A stretch of 64,000 nt of DNA from positions 31,457,313 through 31,521,312 of the forward strand of contig OX388312.1 in assembly GCA_947579605.1 (NCBI GenBank), written 5' to 3'. Under the pieces are notes generated by a model, which searched no databases, was not told where the DNA came from, and was given only the letters and a program-made list of their open reading frames with translations. The first letter of the stretch is position 1; the number at the start of each line of letters is the position of its first letter. The position numbers and the translations under genes were made by a program. Below, piece by piece: positions 48,264 through 58,087 of the stretch. Source of the stretch: Athripsodes cinereus. Its lineage: Eukaryota; Arthropoda; Insecta; Trichoptera; Leptoceridae.

Positions 48264-50363
48264 ATGTATGTATGTGCTACTGAATTTTATAATACGCTTT
48301 CATCACATATATCACGAGCTACATTTACTTATGATAGAAACCAAAATGTAAAAAGTAAATTTAAGACTGTTGCACCATGGATGACAGTAGGTTTGGTAAC
48401 TTCAATTAGACATAGAGAAAGGTTATATAAATTGACAAGAAAGTTTCCATTTGACTTATCCATAAGAAATACATACAGAGCATATAGAAATGTATTAACT
48501 ACTCTAATCAGGAGATCAAAAAATGAACACTACTCTGGTAAATTGATCAGGGCGGGTTCTAGTAGTCGTAGAGTGTGGGGAGTCATAAACGAAGTTATTA
48601 ATAAAAAGGTTAAACGCGTCGACATCAGGGAAATAGAACATAATTCTGAAGTGTATAGAATGTCGGAACAGCCAGATAGAATTACTAATGTATTCAATAC
48701 TTATTTTAGTCAGGTGGGAGAAAATCTGGCACGACAAATAGATCAGAGAATTCCTGAGGGCGAAACTGACACGAACCTCGACTTACAATTTAGTCTTAAG
48801 AAATTTGAACAGATCAACTCTGACATAGTGCAAAAGGAGATACAAGGTCTGAGTGGCGGATCTTCTCCTGGATTTGATGGTGTGGGAGTTAATATCCTGA
48901 AGGAAAATTCCAAATACCTATGTCACCCAATCACACATATTATCAATGTAAGTCTAAATAGTGGAATATTTCCAGAAGTATATAAGACATCCCATGTTAC
49001 ACCGGTGTACAAGTCAGGTGATCGTCGAAGCGTTAATAATTATAGACCTATTTCTGTTATTTCGAACATAGCAAAAATATTTGAAAGAATTGTCAAAAAA
49101 CAAATACTTAGTTTTTTAAACTCTGCTAAGATTATAAATGACAATCAGTTTGGTTTCAGACAGGAAATGGGAACTGATGATGCGTTAGCTAGACTTTCAA
49201 CAGTTGTAAGTGAATCTCTAGATGAGGGGGAGAAATGTGTGGGAGTATTCGTGGATCTCAAAAAGGCGTTCGATAGCATAAGTCATGATAGATTGATAAA
49301 TAGGTTGAGACAGATTGGAATCAGTGGGAAGGTGGAAAAATGGCTTCAAAGCTATCTTTTTTGTAGAAAGCAAAGAGTAAAAATTAAAACGTTTCTAAGT
49401 GAACCACTAACCTCCGAATATGGAATCCCACAAGGGACGGTGCTGGGACCAATACTGTTTATAATTTATGTTAATAAAATATTTGATCTTCCACTTAGAT
49501 CGACGATTTTGTCGTTTGCCGATGATACCGCTTTGATTACTCATGGTAAAACATGGAAAGAAGTGGAAGTCATCGTCAACGAAGATATCAATACACTAAA
49601 AGGCTGGTTTGACAAAAATATTCTGTCACTAAACACAGAGAAGACAAACTACGTGAGCTTTTCTGTCAATGTCAGAGGTAAACCCAAAGATGATCTCAGA
49701 ATAGGAATCCATCATAATTCTTGTCAGAACATAACGGGGGATTGTGTAAATCTTAAATGTGTTTTACTGAAGAATGTGAAAAAGGTTAAATATCTTGGCG
49801 TGGTCGTAGATTCTAATTTGAAATGGAAGGATCATGTGCAGATGACTGTCAATAGAATAAGAAAACTTTTTTATATTTTTTATAGACTTCGAGATATTAT
49901 GAATAAAGCCCAACTGAAGAGTGTATACTTCTCCTTAGTACAGTCGGTTTTACAGTACGGTATAATAGCTTGGGGAGGTGCGTATAAAAACAGCCTATAT
50001 TCCTTGGGAGTTTGTCAACGTAGTATAATAAAAATAATTCTCAAGAAGCCTATGGACTATTCAACCGTTAGACTGTTTGAAGAGTTTGCTGTTCCATCCA
50101 TAGAAAGCATATACAAAAGAAAAGCAGTATGCCAGGTGTGCAAGGAGTATTTTGTACGCGCGATTCATCCAACAAATAGTATTAGTGAATGTTCGAGGTC
50201 AGGAAGACGAATAAAAGTTCCTGCAAAAAAAACTACTTCCGGACAGCACCACTATACTTATCTTGGGGTTGGATTGTATAACAATTTGAAAGGAGAATAT
50301 AAGTTTAAAACAGCAGATAAGCTTTCGAATTTTAGGTATAATCTGAAAAAGGTATTTAGGTGA
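48264..50363 (+). CDS. Reverse transcriptase part of a LINE ORF2 (699 aa, lacks endonuclease)
   Basis: Copies LINE RNA into DNA at the target site. The protein shows GSSPGFDGVGVNILK, HVTPVYKSGDRRSVNNYRPI, SVISNIAKIFERIVKK, the first catalytic motif VFVDLKKAFDS (D331), YGIPQGTVLGPILFIIYVN, and FADDT with D420 and D421. Next come LSLNTEKTNY and KYLGVVVDSNLKW, then a C-terminal SVLQYGIIAWGGA. The RT core is intact with all three catalytic aspartates, and 2.1 kb without a stop indicates a young copy. The true ORF began further 5': the start ATG used here is only the first Met after a frame change. Family is CR1/Daphne-like by sequence feel; the exact clade is unsure. Confidence 0.88.
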   Translation: MYVCATEFYNTLSSHISRATFTYDRNQNVKSKFKTVAPWMTVGLVTSIRHRERLYKLTRKFPFDLSIRNTYRAYRNVLTTLIRRSKNEHYSGKLIRAGSSSRRVWGVINEVINKKVKRVDIREIEHNSEVYRMSEQPDRITNVFNTYFSQVGENLARQIDQRIPEGETDTNLDLQFSLKKFEQINSDIVQKEIQGLSGGSSPGFDGVGVNILKENSKYLCHPITHIINVSLNSGIFPEVYKTSHVTPVYKSGDRRSVNNYRPISVISNIAKIFERIVKKQILSFLNSAKIINDNQFGFRQEMGTDDALARLSTVVSESLDEGEKCVGVFVDLKKAFDSISHDRLINRLRQIGISGKVEKWLQSYLFCRKQRVKIKTFLSEPLTSEYGIPQGTVLGPILFIIYVNKIFDLPLRSTILSFADDTALITHGKTWKEVEVIVNEDINTLKGWFDKNILSLNTEKTNYVSFSVNVRGKPKDDLRIGIHHNSCQNITGDCVNLKCVLLKNVKKVKYLGVVVDSNLKWKDHVQMTVNRIRKLFYIFYRLRDIMNKAQLKSVYFSLVQSVLQYGIIAWGGAYKNSLYSLGVCQRSIIKIILKKPMDYSTVRLFEEFAVPSIESIYKRKAVCQVCKEYFVRAIHPTNSISECSRSGRRIKVPAKKTTSGQHHYTYLGVGLYNNLKGEYKFKTADKLSNFRYNLKKVFR

Positions 50364-50664
50364 AAAGAACTGAGTGTATTCTAGTTTTATTGATTTTTAT
50401 TTTTTGTTTTGTTTTTTTTTACATGTAACTCTATTGTTATTAACTTTAGGTTGGATATTATATACCTAGTTGTGTATGTTTTGTTGCTGAATTTAAGATT
50501 TAAGAATTACCCTTTATCCTTCAAAGCACGAGCTCTGCTCAATTTTGAAGGAACAAATAAAAGAAAAAATATATGTTTTTTATTATTATTTTGTATTGAT
50601 TGATTATTGTTTTAAGTGTATATTTCTTACTGAATAAATATATTTGAATTTGAATTTGAATATA
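50364..50664 (+). other. 3' UTR and tail of the LINE
   Basis: AT-rich, with AATAAA at 50,633-50,638, then TTTGAATTTGAATTTGAA. A short simple-repeat tail instead of poly(A) is common in CR1-like LINEs. Confidence 0.7.
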
Positions 50665-50667
50665 TAT

Positions 50668-51250
50668 AATATGTCGGATGATTATTTGGTGCAGTTTAAT
50701 GGAGCATCCATCTCAAAAGGGTGGATAGCTCTGTTAAAAAATGAGCAATGTCTTCAGTTTGTTCCTGAACGTTGTAATTATGTCATTGGTTTTAAGAAGT
50801 TTCTTAGGGAGTCGGTTCCAGATGACGGGTCTTGCGACACCAAAAGCTCTGTCGTAGAAGCAAAGCTTTATTAATTTCATCCAACATTTTGGTGGATGTA
50901 TTTTTTTGTAGAGCGTAGGTGTCTCCTTGCAATTTTTTTGAGAACACAGAGCTCAGAAAGTGATTAAGGTGCCATATTGTTCAAAGTCTTGTATATTACA
51001 AGCAGAGTTTGTATTGAATCCTTTTACCTACTGTTCAGCTTAAAAAGTTTAATCGAAATAAAAGTGCATACATATTTTATGCATTTTACGATTCGAGCTT
51101 TGGAAAAAAAAATCTGGTCAGGTTTGCAGAAACTGACCAAAAACTCAATCATCCTCATAGGTATAGCTGCGAAAGACTTTTTTCCAGCATACTGTCGATA
51201 AAGCCAATGTAGAAGGTAAATAGAAATAGACTGAGGACCGAATCCTGTCC
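50668..51250 (-). pseudogene. CR1/L2-type LINE C-terminal region, tail to tail with the previous LINE
   Basis: Minus-strand pieces: IYKTLNNMAP, LSELCVLKKIARRHLRSTKK, CFYDRAFGVARPVIWNRLP, FRNKLKTLLIF and stop. This matches the conserved YK.LN..AP.YL / LRS / SF.VA.P..WN.LP / F+..LKT.LF end of CR1/L2 LINEs. A degenerate GQDSVLS...LFTFYI near 51,230 may be the RT GxPQGS motif. Several frameshifts are present. Confidence 0.75.
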
Positions 51251-51659
51251 TATTGATATAATTATAGTACCTTCACTAAATATTTGAATATATTAAAGAA
51301 TAAAATGGAATATTCACCTATTGAATTCAACGATAAGGAGAAATATAATCTCCAATTTTTATTTTGTATGTAAATTTGCTGAACGGAAGAGGAAACTCTT
51401 TTATTCTAATTCAAAATACCAATAATAATAAAATTTAGAGTCATTTTAAAAACCCTTAGGAAATGGATTATTGTATCAATTGGTTATAATTTATTCAATA
51501 AATATTGTAGGTCTTCGAATAACTGCAGATAGCTTTGAAAAGGCTAGTTTCTGCTCCGTGCTACCGAGAGGAGCGTTGAAGGGAGAGGTAGCATGATGAA
51601 AAATACCATGTTTATATACAGATGTCTTCTGCTTTCACATTAACAAATATCCTCAACTC
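51251..51659. other. No gene recognised
   Basis: AT-rich. GAGGAGCGTTGAAGGGAGAG at about 51,569 is the only GC-richer spot. Confidence 0.45.
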
Positions 51660-51832
51660 TTTGTAATTATATTATATTTATTTATTTATTTATTCATTCT
51701 TTACTGTACATTGATTAAAAACATTTACATAAAGGTAAACATTCAAATTAAATACAATCAATATATAGAGGGGGAGTTTATCGCAAAGGCGCGATCTCTT
51801 CCAACTAACCCAAATAGTCGTATAATACTCGT
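51660..51832 (-). repeat. Family B repeat copy, minus strand, (AAAT)n tail
   Basis: On the minus strand: GGGTTAGTTGGAAGAGATCG, GCGATAAACTCCCCC, TTGTATTTAATTTGAATG, GTACAGTAAAGAATGAATAA, then (AAAT)n. The order matches 4,841, 19,438 and 52,667. Confidence 0.8.
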
Positions 51833-51994
51833 ATTATTTTATAAACTAAACGAATAATTTGCATTGCAAATGTAATGCGTTTAAATAAACAACCCGTTTT
51901 CATGCAAACATGGCAACGGAAAGATTTCTCTTTTCTGATATTTTTTTAATTTTAATTTATTTCAGACACAAAATGGTAGTAATTATGTGTAATA

Positions 51995-52068
51995 ATAATA
52001 ATAAAAGACAATTTATAATGCGCCGTTTTGTGGAATAAATCCACTTCAAGGGCGCGTCCTAAAATATT
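51995..52068 (-). repeat. LINE 3' end scrap (family of 56,265)
   Basis: AATAATAATAATAAAAGACA, then GCGCCGTTTTGTGG and CTTCAAGGGCGCGTCC. The stop-codon region of the CR1/L2-type LINE, with an internal change. Confidence 0.6.
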
Positions 52069-52659
52069 GTGTTAATACTTGTAACTTGATTCTAATACAT
52101 TTATGTATTTATGAGCAACTTATATTATAAACTACACATCGTCGGTCTAACTTGTAAACCACGTAAATCCCGATTTGGCCAAAAGTGACTTTTTGATACC
52201 AATCAAATGTACAGTTTATTCCTCACCACTGTGTGAAACTTTTATTTTCAAATTATTGAAATTGTTTCAAAAAATGGTCATCAAAAAAACACGCAAATCC
52301 AGTCCATAGAACAATATAATTTGCAAACCTCTCAAATCCCAATTTACGCGCCTTTTGTACGACAGATATTGGTTGAGTGTTGCCGCCTGGTATAAATTTC
52401 TTTGCATTGTGATTCGACCATATTCAGAAGTTTCGGTGTTGTTTTTTTTAGAGAGAGTTGAATGAGAATAATCAGTATTTTGAAAAAAAATACCAGGAAA
52501 TAAGAGATTAATTAAAAATAGATGCAAATATCAATTAACAAAGAAAGGAACTTTAAAATTTGCAACGTTAGATGACGATGAGCGGAGAAGTTTGCTGATT
52601 TTTGGTCAACTAACTGGGGCCAAAAGAAGACTTTTATAAACATGATGGTTAAGTCAGTA

Positions 52660-52802
52660 AAATCGGGTTAGTTGGAAGACATCGCATTTTAGTGATAAAC
52701 TCGCCCTCTGTACATTGAATTGTATAAATGATATTTTCTATGTTAATTTGTATTATTGTAAACAATGTATAGTGAAGAATAAAATAAATAAATAAATAAA
52801 AC
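52660..52802 (+). repeat. Family B repeat nested in the TIR element
   Basis: GGGTTAGTTGGAAGACATCG, GATAAACTCGCCCTCTGTAC, GAAGAATAAAATAAATAAAT. The (AAAT)n end follows. Nesting shows the TIR element is older than this insertion. Confidence 0.8.
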
Positions 52803-53715
52803 AGATAATATTCGCAAGAGAATTCACATAGATATAATATTATGTGCATTTTTTAATTATCTTCCTAAAAATGAAGACAACATTAATTATGTAGTGTGCA
52901 AAATAATGTATTGAACACACTCGGAATAGGGGAATGATCGGTCAAAAATCGGAAAGATAATTTTAGGAATTTTGAAGTTTCCAAAATTTCTCAACATTAA
53001 TTTGTGGAGAAAAGTTATTAACTTATGAATGTTATTAATCAATTGTTTTCACTGTAATTCCATTATGTAGAGCTACTTTATCAGAACCTTATCTCTTTCC
53101 TGAATGGCGTTCTAAGTCACATTAAGGTATTATTTTTTAATAAAAAAAATGGTTCAGCTATTTCAATTTAAGTTTTACAAAGTCTTGGGAAAAGGAAAAC
53201 ATATCTTTTTTCAAACTAAAAAAGGACAAATGTTAGACATGTGTCCATATTTACGAGCAGTGTTATTATTTCGAGATTCAGCTCAAAATTAAATTTCTCA
53301 AACCTATACCTACTACAAAGGCAATTATTTTTGTTTTGACGATTTGACCATTTCACAAAATATGGTTTTCCAGGGACATAAATGTGCCAGCAGAATTTAT
53401 AAATATGTGCAAGTTTGAATGTAAAAATTTGAGACGTCCAGTGTAGAATTTTTGAGTTTTGACAAATTTTAAATAATCGACAGTGCTCATTTCTCGAAAA
53501 CTTTATACCTGAGGAGAAAAGTTGAGGATTCAGTAATTTGAATGGTATAATAAAATACAAATTATGATTCCAGATACCTGAGCAATTCTACCACAAATGT
53601 TGTATCATAGCCTCATTAATGTCGGAGAAAGTATGACGAGTTGAAAAGGATATTACCTAAGGATTTTTGAACTTACTATAACAATTTATCACATTAAAAT
53701 AGATTATAGGCTGGT

Positions 53716-53885
53716 AGGACGTTCATGTGTTGAGCACATTGAACAGGAGAGCATGCATGAGGAATTGTATGACAGTGACGGAAGCGAAAGATGTATGCAA
53801 GGATAGAAGGAAGTGGCGTTCGATCCTTTCTGCCTACCCCGCGAGGGAAGCGGCGTGATGGTATGCATGTATGTATATATATAAA
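53716..53885 (+). pseudogene. RTE LINE 3' fragment nested in the TIR element
   Basis: The plus frame reads HVLSTLNRRACMRNCMTVTE, AKDVCKDRRKWRSILSAYPA, REAA and stop, nearly identical to the C-terminus of the 55,054 copy. It ends GTGATGGTATGCATGTATG. Confidence 0.85.
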
Positions 53886-54228
53886 AAAATAATATTTGTC
53901 ATCTTAAAATTATAAATTAAGTTCTTGTTTCACTTTGATGTTCTTGTTTTCCCATACTAATACTCTTTGTAAAACTAATAAATCCCGTTCCAGTACTAGA
54001 GAGTTAAGAGTGAAAAACTCTTAAATCCAAATTATTGAAAAAAAAGTATGGACGCATTTATATTTTTGATTATTTTTAATACAAATCATACGCAATGGAA
54101 AATAATTATTAAATGTAATTGTTAAAATTTTAAAATTCCTCCCCATTTTAATAATAAATAGTTTTAACCTTCTCCTGTAAAAAATGTAAATTTGAATATA
54201 TGAGGTTTACAAGTTAGACCGACGACAT

Positions 54229-55040
54229 ATAAAATAATAACAACAAATTATACAATTTATATCAGTTATATGATACGCCAAACAAGTGTGTTTTCAACCG
54301 ACTCTTAAACAAAGTAAGAGACTGTGTAGGTATCTAATATATGCATTTGTTTGTAATCAATGTACAGTACAGAATTAATAAATAAATAATAAATTTAAAA
54401 TGTTGAAAAACAATAATTAAAGTAATTTTTTACATGTGATAAGATGAAAAAATCTATATCCTCAATTTCTATACCAAATATTTTAATAGTTTTGTTCAGA
54501 CTTCGGTCATAAAATTTGTATGTGGAGACTCTGTATTCAGTACTAACTGTATAACATACACCATATCTTTAAAGAAACCTTATATTATTGTTAGCATTGC
54601 GGAACAGGAAGTTGTGAGTGACTTAAATGTCACACCCGCCTCTTCCATATTACCATCTACTCTACATATTATTATACTACAGTACTAGGTATATAGCGCA
54701 TATATTATCACACTTTAATACTTGCAAATATAGATATATAAATACTCGTATTATATAGATCGGGAAGACAACTTCCCTGGTTTCTCGTAATTACTATTGC
54801 CACACTATTTGCATTAAACGTGACTTTAATTAATGACAAAGTATCAACTTGCAAATAACTTGATTTGTTGCATAAATAACTAAAATTTATTCAATCTGAT
54901 ACTTGGATATGTATCTACCATTGTATCTTTATGTTAATACGAAAAATATTTCTTAGAAATATGTTCGATTTACTTGGAAAGATTTTATAGAAGAAATTTC
55001 TAACATTTTAATTCGGCGATGACCTGGGTCACCTTCCTAC
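54229..55040. other. No gene; LINE-tail-like AATAAATAAATAATAAAT at 54,379 and family A scrap near 55,010
   Basis: TTTTAATTCGGCGATGACCT at 55,006 resembles the central block of family A. Confidence 0.5.
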
Positions 55041-55053
55041 ATTAATAATTCTT

Positions 55054-55949
55054 ACATACATACATACATACATACCATCACGCCGCTTCCCTCGCGGGGT
55101 AGGCAGAAAGGGTCGAGCGCCACTTCCTTCTATCTTTGCATACATCTTTCGCTTCCGTCACTGTCATACAATTCCTCATGCATGCTCTCCTGTTCAATGT
55201 GCTCAACACGTGACCGTCCTGTAGGATTTGATTTAAATGATCTTGCCATTTAATCCTCGGACGTCCACGTCTCCGAGCACCATTCCTCTCAGCCAAATAT
55301 ATCTTCTTAGTCATTCTGTCCTCATTCATTCTTTCCACGTGCCCAAACCACCTTATCTTATTTACATTCATCCTTGTTATTACACCAACTTTCATTCCAC
55401 ATTCCTTTCGTTTATCACTGTTACGCACACGATCTCTCAGACTTTTACCACACATCCTTCTCAACGATCTCATTTCCACTGCATTTATGCCACTTTCATC
55501 CTTCTTTAACCATGTCCACGTCTCACTTGCATACATAAGTGTTGGCACTAAGATAGCAGAGTGCACCAACCTTTTAGCTGTGGTGGATATGTTTCTATTT
55601 GCAATTATTGGTCGGATTGCACCATTTACCTTATTACCAGCAACTTTTTTCCTTTCAATATCGCTTTCACACTTCCCATCTCTCGTGAACAAACTACCAC
55701 AGTACACACATTCGTCAACTTGCTCTAACACTTCGTTGTCAATCATCACCTGGCATACTGTTCTCTCACTTCCTCTTTCAAACACCATGATTTTTGTCTT
55801 TTTTGCATTCATTCTCAATCCATTTATCGCACAATTTTCATACACACACGTCATCATTCGCTGTAGATCACTTTCACTTTCAGCCATCAATACCAAATCA
55901 TCGGCAAACATTAACGCTCTTACATTCATCCCATTCATATCAACACCTT
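55054..55949 (-). mobile_element. RTE-clade LINE, 5'-truncated, with 13-bp target duplication
   Basis: ATTAATAATTCTT at 55,041-55,053 and 55,950-55,962 flank the copy. The 3' tail is (CATA)n on the plus strand at 55,054-55,077. It inserted at the (TTC)n tail of another LINE. Confidence 0.92.
55078..55938 (-). CDS. C-terminal half of an RTE reverse transcriptase (286 aa open)
   Basis: Begins MNGMNVRALMFADDLVLMAE, holding the FADD catalytic motif (D14 and D15), then RMNAKKTKIMVF, YCGSLFTRDG, LMYASETWTW, KIRWFGHVERM, RRRGRPRIKWQDHL, STLNRRACMRNC and KWRSTLSAYPAREAA. The copy starts just before FADD, so the endonuclease and the first RT motifs are missing and the product cannot be active. No stop or frameshift in 286 codons indicates a recent insertion. 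The start Met is only the first in the truncated frame. Confidence 0.9.
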   Translation of the reverse strand: MNGMNVRALMFADDLVLMAESESDLQRMMTCVYENCAINGLRMNAKKTKIMVFERGSERTVCQVMIDNEVLEQVDECVYCGSLFTRDGKCESDIERKKVAGNKVNGAIRPIIANRNISTTAKRLVHSAILVPTLMYASETWTWLKKDESGINAVEMRSLRRMCGKSLRDRVRNSDKRKECGMKVGVITRMNVNKIRWFGHVERMNEDRMTKKIYLAERNGARRRGRPRIKWQDHLNQILQDGHVLSTLNRRACMRNCMTVTEAKDVCKDRRKWRSTLSAYPAREAA

Positions 55950-55962
55950 ATTAATAATTCTT

Positions 55963-56150
55963 CTTCTTATTTAAGTGCCCTTTCGGGTCCCCTCAACGTT
56001 GGCGATCACCTTGGCGAACTTGACCCTGTCCTGCGCCGCTAGGAACAGCTCCTCCACACTTCGGATGCCGGTCCACTCCCTAATGTTTCGCAGCCAGGAC
56101 ATCTGTCACCTACCGGGTCCTCGGCGTCCCTCAATATCAATTGGAGAAGG
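55963..56150 (-). pseudogene. LINE C-terminal fragment (SWLRNIREWT family)
   Basis: Minus strand: GRRGPGR, SWLRNIREWTGIRSVEELFL, AAQDRVKFAKVIANVEGTRK, GT and stop, then a (GAA)n tail that is interrupted by the RTE insertion at 55,950. Only the last 60 or so codons remain. Confidence 0.8.
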
Positions 56151-56264
56151 TTAATTACCTATGTACTTATATTTTTATGGCATGGAAAAGATGACCCGTT
56201 TATTCATTTAATGCAGATAAGACACCAACTTACCTACTTATGGGATAAACCGCGATGATGTACA

Positions 56265-56480
56265 TAATAATAATAATCGGACTATTTATATGTGGCGCCG
56301 TTTAATGATCCGTGACCATCTCAAGGGCGCCGTGACTTCTCCCGAACAGTAGTGTTTTCAACTTGGTTCTAAACGTGGTTGTGGACTGATTCACCCTCAG
56401 ATCTGTGGGCAGTCTGTTCCAGACGGATGGCGCGGCGGCTCTGAAGCTCCTTTCTGCAAATTTGGAGGTGTTCGCCATAT
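56265..56480 (-). pseudogene. CR1/L2-type LINE C-terminus with (ATT)n tail
   Basis: Minus-strand frame: ANTSKFAERSFRAAAPSVWN, RLPTDLRVNQSTTTFRTKLK, TLLFGRSHGALEMVTDH and stop (56,302-56,304), then GGCGCC and an AATAATAATAAT tail. Only the last 57 codons remain. Related tails are at 40,184 and 51,995. Confidence 0.85.
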
Positions 56481-57145
56481 TGGGACGTTAGATAATATAT
56501 AGCAGCTTTGATATTTTGAAAAATTCATTTTAACTTTCCAAATATAAAATATAAACATTTTTTTGTTTATTTCATTTGGGGGAAATTTGATTAAAGAATA
56601 AAGAGATGAATTATATTCATCAATCTTCAGGAAGGTCATGATTTCTTCTTTCCTTAAAATTCCTTATGATAAATTGATTGAAAAGCGACATACTTAATAA
56701 ATCTTTGGTTTTCCGACCGACCGCACAAATATCTAGATTTCAGGCTGGTTTCATGATTGGATGCTAACTTTTCAAAGGATTTTATACTCAAGATAAGTTA
56801 TGCCATAAATCGACTTTATTGAATACAAACAAAAAGATTTTAATCTATTAAAAGATTTACTTAATGACAAAGAGAGTCAGATGTCTTTCATTATCTTGAA
56901 ACATATCCAACGTGACAATTTGCTATATAAATAAATTGAATAATGGCTGTTGAGTCTCGATTTAAGTTTTTAATGAATGTTATTATGCTTGACTTTCGAC
57001 ACAAAATTTAACAACTTACGTTGAAAAAATTTAATCTAAATCACTCGCAAACGAGTGGATGGCCTTGAGAAGAATAGAATTTAATAAATTGAATATATTC
57101 AAAAACATTAATGTTGTTGACCGAAGGTACTTGTTGGAAGTCCAT
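56481..57145. other. No gene recognised
   Basis: AT-rich. Confidence 0.5.
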
Positions 57146-57189
57146 TTCAAGATAATTGAAAAAAAACACAATATGTAGTTAACTTCCAA

Positions 57190-57256
57190 ATGACTTTATT
57201 AACTTCGCGTACTAGTATTCGGAGACTCTCGTCTCCATCATCAGGCGATTAGTAAA
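57190..57256 (-). ncRNA. Hammerhead-ribozyme-like motif (left arm)
   Basis: The same motif on the opposite strand, from CTGATGA (57,244-57,238, minus) to GCGA (57,208-57,205). It is present because the arms are inverted copies. Confidence 0.55.
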
Positions 57257-57307
57257 AAGTAAATTAAATTAAAAGTAAATTAGTAAAAAGTAAAATATTA
57301 AAGTACT

Positions 57308-57375
57308 TTTTACTAATCGCCTGATGATGGAGACGAGAGTCTCCGAATACTAGTACGCGAAGTTAATAAAGTCAT
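57308..57375 (+). ncRNA. Hammerhead-ribozyme-like motif (right arm)
   Basis: UCGC (57,317-57,320), CUGAUGA (57,321-57,327), an extra U, stem II GGAGAC/GUCUCC closed by GAGA (57,329-57,344), and GAA (57,345-57,347). Then palindrome UACUAGUA (57,348-57,355), C57,356 as cleavage base, and GCGA (57,357-57,360), which pairs with UCGC. After a 2-base bulge, UUA and UAAA continue stem I with UUUACUAA upstream. Deviations from the classic fold: the U insertion after A9, and U15.1-A16.1 instead of A-U. Confidence 0.6.
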
Positions 57376-57462
57376 TTGGAAGTCAACTACATATTGTGTT
57401 TTTTTCAATTATCTTGAATATATTCAAATCACTGCTATAAGTAAATAAAATTATTAAATTAA

Positions 57463-57557
57463 AATTTAAACTTGAATTACCTACTATGTTTATTTGTTAC
57501 ATTAATTTACATTTATTAATTAATGTAACAAATAAACATAGTAATTCAAGTTTAAAT
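57463..57557. repeat. AT-rich inverted repeat with about 40-bp arms
   Basis: TTAAACTTGAATTAC ... TATGTTTATTTGTTACATTA on the left and its inverse at 57,518-57,557. A 4-base CCTA insertion is present only on the left. Confidence 0.85.
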
Positions 57558-58087
57558 ATTTTATTTAAAAATGTCTAGAAATTGTTACATAGTTAATGCC
57601 TCTTAAATAAGTGAAATAAATAAAATAATTTGGCCATTGACTTTCCATAAAGCTATCAGACAATATATTTAAGGTTTTGATAATATTTTTTTTTATATTC
57701 CAAGATATTATATGTTTTTAACCTTATAACGAGCTAAGCTACTTAAAATTATTCGTAAATAAATAAAAATATAGGTAGAAGTCCTAATAAAAAAGCTTTA
57801 AAAGAGGTGAGAATCAAAAACTATAAAATTATTGTAAGAGCTCATAAAAATTCACTACACCGTAAAATAGGTGCGTTTCGCAATAATCACTTCCCATAAC
57901 TTTTAAAATGTAAAAATAATTTACTACTTTTTCTTGTAAGATTTATGAAGGAAGGTATAATAGTTGTAATGAAAGGAAACTTTTCAAAGAAAAGTTCACC
58001 TAACAACCTCAAAACATCAATAAAAGCATTAATTTTTTCCTCCTTTTCGTTTTTTCATATACGTACCAACATATTATTTTTATGTAT
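57558..58087. other. No gene recognised
   Basis: AT-rich. Confidence 0.5.

Larger units (their letters stand above)
48120..50664 (+). mobile_element. LINE of the CR1/Jockey superfamily, 5'-truncated, open RT frame
   Basis: The recognisable part starts near 48,140 (V S E E G K A K I E, then IACIYHESTVTKVDMNKLKE in another frame), runs through the RT ORF and a 3' UTR, and ends in a GAATTT-type tail at 50,642-50,662. The endonuclease domain is absent, as expected of a 5'-truncated copy. The frame changes just before 48,264 (DSLDRNVC in one frame, VCATEFYNTL in the next). Confidence 0.8.
52140..54224. mobile_element. Candidate DNA transposon: 21-bp TIRs, ACAT duplication, subterminal repeats
   Basis: The ends at 52,140-52,160 and 54,204-54,224 are perfect inverse copies of 21 bp (CGTCGGTCTAACTTG...). 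Both are flanked by ACAT (52,136-52,139; 54,225-54,228). A motif like CAAACC-N4-AAATCCC recurs near the ends at about 52,153, 52,284, 52,325, 53,975 and 54,018. Nested inside are a family B copy (52,660-52,800) and an RTE fragment (53,724-53,885). No intact transposase was found; the longest frame is 114 codons (53,216-53,560, minus) and is not recognisable. The superfamily is unknown. Confidence 0.75.
57146..57418. repeat. Inverted repeat with about 115-bp arms carrying two opposed hammerhead-like motifs
   Basis: Arms 57,146-57,261 and 57,304-57,418 differ only by a couple of bases (one A in an A run; TAAC against TCAAC). The loop of 42 bp is itself a partial repeat of AGTAAAAAGTA. It is comparable in form to 12,357-12,567. 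Confidence 0.92.

Noticed and set aside
53216..53560. 114-codon minus frame as a transposase of the TIR element
   Set aside because: No DDE/D motif, zinc finger or dimerisation domain recognisable.
55237..56042. Three plus-strand frames (90, 155 and 82 codons)
   Set aside because: Antisense shadows of the RTE reverse-transcriptase frame.
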